7,760 bases of DNA from Candidatus Bathyarchaeota archaeon. Lineage in GTDB: Archaea; Thermoproteota; Bathyarchaeia; TCS64. The notes beneath the pieces were generated by a model that saw only the letters and a program-made list of their open reading frames with translations, searched no databases and was not told the DNA's origin. The stretch's first letter is position 1, and each line of letters opens with the position of its first letter. Where the stretch lies: the NCBI GenBank assembly GCA_013329615.1, contig DUKA01000113.1, forward strand, positions 1 through 7,760, written 5' to 3'. The position numbers were made by a program, and so were the translations under genes. This document shows, one piece after another, positions 5,386-7,760 of the stretch.

Positions 5386-5893
5386 CCTTGGCCCTCTCCT
5401 CGGGGTCGATCTCGAATGTGAGTCCGAGGAGGCGGCTAATCAAGACGCTCGAGGCGAAGCTGCAGAGCAGGTACCAGTTGGCGACGCTGAGCTCCATTGG
5501 GATGAAGGGGAACTGGAAGGGGAAGTAGGCGATTATTGTGTTGCCGAAGAATCCGCCGAGCAGCTGCCAGATCAGGAGGAAGGGTATCATGAAGAACAGG
5601 CTGATCTTCATCCTGTCCATGCTCATCTTACTCTGCTGCCCCATGACCTCCTGCTGCTTCTTCTGCGCCTTGTCAATCGCCCTCTGGTTGCCGCTCTTCG
5701 CCGCCTCCATCATCTGGTGCTGAGCCCTGGCGCTGTCCAGCATCATCCGCCTATAAGACTTCAAGTCAGTCATCCTGGCGTTGACGAAGCTGGTGATGAG
5801 GCCCAGGCCTGCCGCGATGACGAGGATCGCGTACGTGGCGAAGGGGGGCGTCTTCAGAAACTCGAGTTCCATGGCTACTAGGGCGGACAGCAT
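5375..5893 (-). CDS. DUF106 / EMC3-TMCO1-like membrane insertase (Oxa1 superfamily)
   Basis: A 172-residue membrane protein. Hydrophobic segments lie at about 18-37 (FATYAILVIAAGLGLITSFV), 97-117 (ISLFFMIPFLLIWQLLGGFFG) and 137-157 (VANWYLLCSFASSVLISRLLG). Between the first two is a long charged Met/Gln-rich helical hairpin (RMTDLKSYRRMMLDSARAQHQ to QQSKMSMDRMK). Three membrane helices with a cytosolic coiled coil is the fold of archaeal DUF106, EMC3 and TMCO1, relatives of YidC/Oxa1 that help insert membrane proteins. It is the first gene of the operon with cmk and rpl14e, which is the conserved archaeal neighbourhood. ATG 5893 is used; M8 (5872) is an alternative. A T-rich TATA-like box lies about 35 bases upstream. 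It ends in TAA inside cmk. Confidence 0.9.
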   Translation of the reverse strand: MLSALVAMELEFLKTPPFATYAILVIAAGLGLITSFVNARMTDLKSYRRMMLDSARAQHQMMEAAKSGNQRAIDKAQKKQQEVMGQQSKMSMDRMKISLFFMIPFLLIWQLLGGFFGNTIIAYFPFQFPFIPMELSVANWYLLCSFASSVLISRLLGLTFEIDPEERAKDEG

Positions 5894-5918
5894 TCTTGAT
5901 CCTTACCCGCCTATCCGC

Positions 5919-5935
5919 TCCCTAGGGATAAAAAG
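5919..5935 (-). promoter_or_regulatory. TATA-like promoter of the DUF106-cmk-rpl14e operon, with overlapping palindrome
   Basis: On the minus strand CTTTTTATCC (5935 to 5926) is a TATA-box candidate 33-42 bases before ATG 5893. It is overlapped by the perfect 10-bp palindrome TCCCTAGGGA (5919-5928). The same T-run begins 5 bases after the gcvPB stop and could also end gcv transcription. Function is inferred from position. Confidence 0.45.
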
Positions 5936-5940
5936 TGTTC

Positions 5941-7467
5941 TTATTCGGCTGTGAGCTGGCAGAGCTTCTTCCAGCTGAGGCAGATCGTCTTCGGGTGAGC
6001 CGCCTTCGCCTCATCCAGCTTCCCAACCACCGTGTTCACGGGTGCCTTTAGCGCCTCCGCGGGGTTCGAGTAGGCCAGCTCGCACGTCTTCTTCACCACC
6101 TCTATGAAGTCATCGAGTGCCTCGAGTGGCTCCGTCTCTGTGGGCTCAACCATGAGGCCCTCGTGGACGATGAGGGGGAAGTAGATGGTCGAGGCGTGCA
6201 TGCCGCTGTCGAGTAGGTTCTTCGCCACGTTAAGGGCACGCACACCTGTGTCGATACTCAGCCTCTCCGCGCTGAGAACGGACTCGTGCATCCTGGGCTT
6301 CTCGGGTGCGAAGGGCAAGCTGAGCCCCTTGGTGTTCATTAGCTTCTTGGAGATGTAGTTGGCCCCGAGGACGCTGAATTCCGATGCCTCCCTGAGTCCC
6401 TTGGGACCCATGGTCAGCATGTAGGTGTAGGCCTTGAGCATGACGTTGACGTTGCCGTAGTAGCCGTGGACCTTGCCTATGCTCTTGGGCTTGTCGTAGC
6501 TGAGGGCGTACTTGCCATCCTTGTAGGTGATGTCAGGGACGGGCAGGTACTTGGCTAGGATGGCCTTGCAGCCTACCGGGCCGCTGCCGGGGCCTCCTCC
6601 GCCGTGTGGAGTGCTGAAGGTCTTGTGGAGGTTGACGTGTACGACGTCGAAGCCCATGTCGCCTGGGCGGCACTTGCCCATGATGGCATTGAGGTTGGCG
6701 CCGTCGTAGTACATGAGGCCGCCCGCCGTATGCACTATAGCCGCGATCTCGGCGATCTGGTGGTCGAAGATGCCAAGCGTGTTGGGGTTGGTGAGCATGA
6801 GACCCGCCGTCTGTGGGCCGACGACCGCCTTTAGGGCTTCGAGATTTACCGTGCCCTCGGGCGCCGATGGGACCTCGACGATCTTGTAGCCCGCCATGGC
6901 GGCAGATGCGGGGTTCGTGCCATGTGCGCTGTCTGGAACTATTATCTCGGTGCGCTGCGCCGCCTCGCCGCGGTCCGTATGGTAGGCGCGTATGAGCATT
7001 ATGCCCGTCCACTCACCGTGTGCACCCGCAGCGGGTTGGAGCGTAGCGTCATCCATACCCGTGACCGAGAGGTAGCCCTGCTTGAGCTTGTAGAGGAACT
7101 CGAGGACGCCCTGCACCGTGGATGGGTCCTGGTCGGGGTGAGCCTCCGTTAGGCTCGGGTGCCCCGCGAGTACCTCGTTGATTATCGGGTTGTACTTCAT
7201 TGTGCAGCTGCCGAGCGGGTAGATGAGACCACTGTTTACGCCGTAGTTCATCTGGCTCAGGTGGATGTAGTGGCGGAGGACCTCCATCTCGCTGACCTCT
7301 GGGAGCCCCGCGGGTTCCTCGCGGGCCAGACCCTTCGGCACGAGTTTCTTGAACTCGTCCCCTACCCCCGCCTCGGGCGGGTGGAAGCCGTACCTGCCCT
7401 TGTGGCTTAGCTCGAAGACGAGTGGCTCTCCCCAGTCTGCCTGCCTGAACTTGCGCACTGTCATCAC
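5941..7467 (-). CDS. gcvPB: glycine dehydrogenase (decarboxylating) subunit 2, P-protein beta
   Basis: The PLP-binding half of the split P-protein of the glycine cleavage system, which decarboxylates glycine and passes the aminomethyl group to the lipoyl arm of GcvH. At 508 aa it is full length for the family. Visible signatures are IYPLGSCTMKYNP (82-94), LQPAAGAHGEWTG (143-155), PDSAHGTNPASAAMAGY (178-194), DGANLNAIMG (255-264) and the PLP-lysine segment HVNLHKTFSTPHGGGGPGSGP, with K282. The C-terminal half has the expected STIYFPLIVHEGLMVEPTETE. GTG 7467 has GGAGG seven bases upstream and overlaps the gcvPA stop as GTGA; ATG 7464, the very next codon, is an equally plausible start. It is co-transcribed with gcvPA and ends 47 bases before the DUF106 start. 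Confidence 0.97.
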   Translation of the reverse strand: MMTVRKFRQADWGEPLVFELSHKGRYGFHPPEAGVGDEFKKLVPKGLAREEPAGLPEVSEMEVLRHYIHLSQMNYGVNSGLIYPLGSCTMKYNPIINEVLAGHPSLTEAHPDQDPSTVQGVLEFLYKLKQGYLSVTGMDDATLQPAAGAHGEWTGIMLIRAYHTDRGEAAQRTEIIVPDSAHGTNPASAAMAGYKIVEVPSAPEGTVNLEALKAVVGPQTAGLMLTNPNTLGIFDHQIAEIAAIVHTAGGLMYYDGANLNAIMGKCRPGDMGFDVVHVNLHKTFSTPHGGGGPGSGPVGCKAILAKYLPVPDITYKDGKYALSYDKPKSIGKVHGYYGNVNVMLKAYTYMLTMGPKGLREASEFSVLGANYISKKLMNTKGLSLPFAPEKPRMHESVLSAERLSIDTGVRALNVAKNLLDSGMHASTIYFPLIVHEGLMVEPTETEPLEALDDFIEVVKKTCELAYSNPAEALKAPVNTVVGKLDEAKAAHPKTICLSWKKLCQLTAE

Positions 7468-7760
7468 TGGGTCGCCTCCTTCAACGCGGCCACCATGCCA
7501 TCAATATCCTTCTTCGTGTGCATCTCGGTGACGCAGAAGAGTGTGGACTCGTCAAGCTCGGGGAAATCCGCGCTGAGCGGCTTTCCACCCTGGTAGCCGT
7601 GTGCGAGGAGCACCTTGTTGACATCCGTCGCCTTCTTCTTCGAGTACTTGACCGTGAACTCCTTGAAGTGGTATGACTTGAATGCGGGAGCCACGACGCC
7701 GGGGAGGTCGTTTATCCTCTTGATGGCGTAGTTTGCCCTGCTGGTGCACGTCTCGGCGAG
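7464..7760 (-). CDS. gcvPA: glycine dehydrogenase (decarboxylating) subunit 1, P-protein alpha, C-terminal part
   Basis: Only the last 98 codons are inside the window; the gene runs off the right edge. The frame is open to 7760 and begins LAETCTSRANYAIKRINDLPG. The visible end has the typical GcvPA C-terminus: FKSYHFKEFTVKYSKKKATDVNKVLLAHGYQGGKPLSADFPELDESTLFCVTEMHTKKDIDGMVAALKEAT. GcvPA pairs with GcvPB to form the functional glycine decarboxylase. Its TGA (7466-7464 on the minus strand) overlaps the gcvPB start, as in most archaeal and many bacterial split-P operons. There is no sign of damage in the visible part. Confidence 0.93.
   Translation of the reverse strand, partial: LAETCTSRANYAIKRINDLPGVVAPAFKSYHFKEFTVKYSKKKATDVNKVLLAHGYQGGKPLSADFPELDESTLFCVTEMHTKKDIDGMVAALKEATQ

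Overview
The window looks archaeal. It carries ribosomal protein L14e, an archaeal-type cytidylate kinase, a DUF106 (EMC3/TMCO1-like) membrane protein, a split glycine dehydrogenase (gcvPA/gcvPB), a TrmB-type regulator and a KaiC/RAD55-like ATPase. Coding DNA is GC-rich with many ATA (Ile) and AGG/AGA (Arg) codons. Short AT-rich gaps hold TATA-like boxes and T-tracts. A TACK-group archaeon, possibly thermophilic, is my guess; no rRNA or other decisive marker is present.

Left half, + strand (about 1-4590). An M20-family metallopeptidase (48-1176) is split by a frameshift inside its first metal-binding motif. Next come an intact 83-residue conserved-looking small protein (1315-1566), a T-rich terminator, and an intact TrmB-like regulator (1743-2714). 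Two unrecognised reading frames follow (2728-3000 and 3022-3186), in the same frame and separated only by one TAA. Last is a two-domain KaiC/RAD55-like ATPase (3183-4509) with two frameshifts and a probable premature TAG; 24 further plausible codons lie beyond that TAG. TrmB, the unknown frames and the ATPase are tightly spaced and look like one operon. A perfect 8-bp inverted repeat surrounds a TATA-like stretch before trmB, and the same GCGAAAAT arm recurs just before the small-protein gene, suggesting a shared operator.

Right half, - strand (4595-7760), all intact. Transcription runs right to left. The C-terminal end of gcvPA is coupled by a GTGA overlap to complete gcvPB. After a 47-bp gap with a T-rich TATA/terminator element come the DUF106 protein, cmk and rpl14e, overlapping by 11 and 4 bases. 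This is part of the conserved archaeal secY-adk-DUF106-cmk-L14e-cbf5 neighbourhood, here without adk upstream or cbf5 downstream. The two halves converge at about 4590.

The most notable points are the concentration of reading-frame lesions in the + strand M20 and TrmB/KaiC genes against none in the - strand genes, the candidate shared operator, the degenerate second domain of the ATPase, and an arginine in place of the Walker A lysine in Cmk. Several frameshifts are one-base losses from short homopolymers, so sequencing error must be excluded before calling true gene decay.
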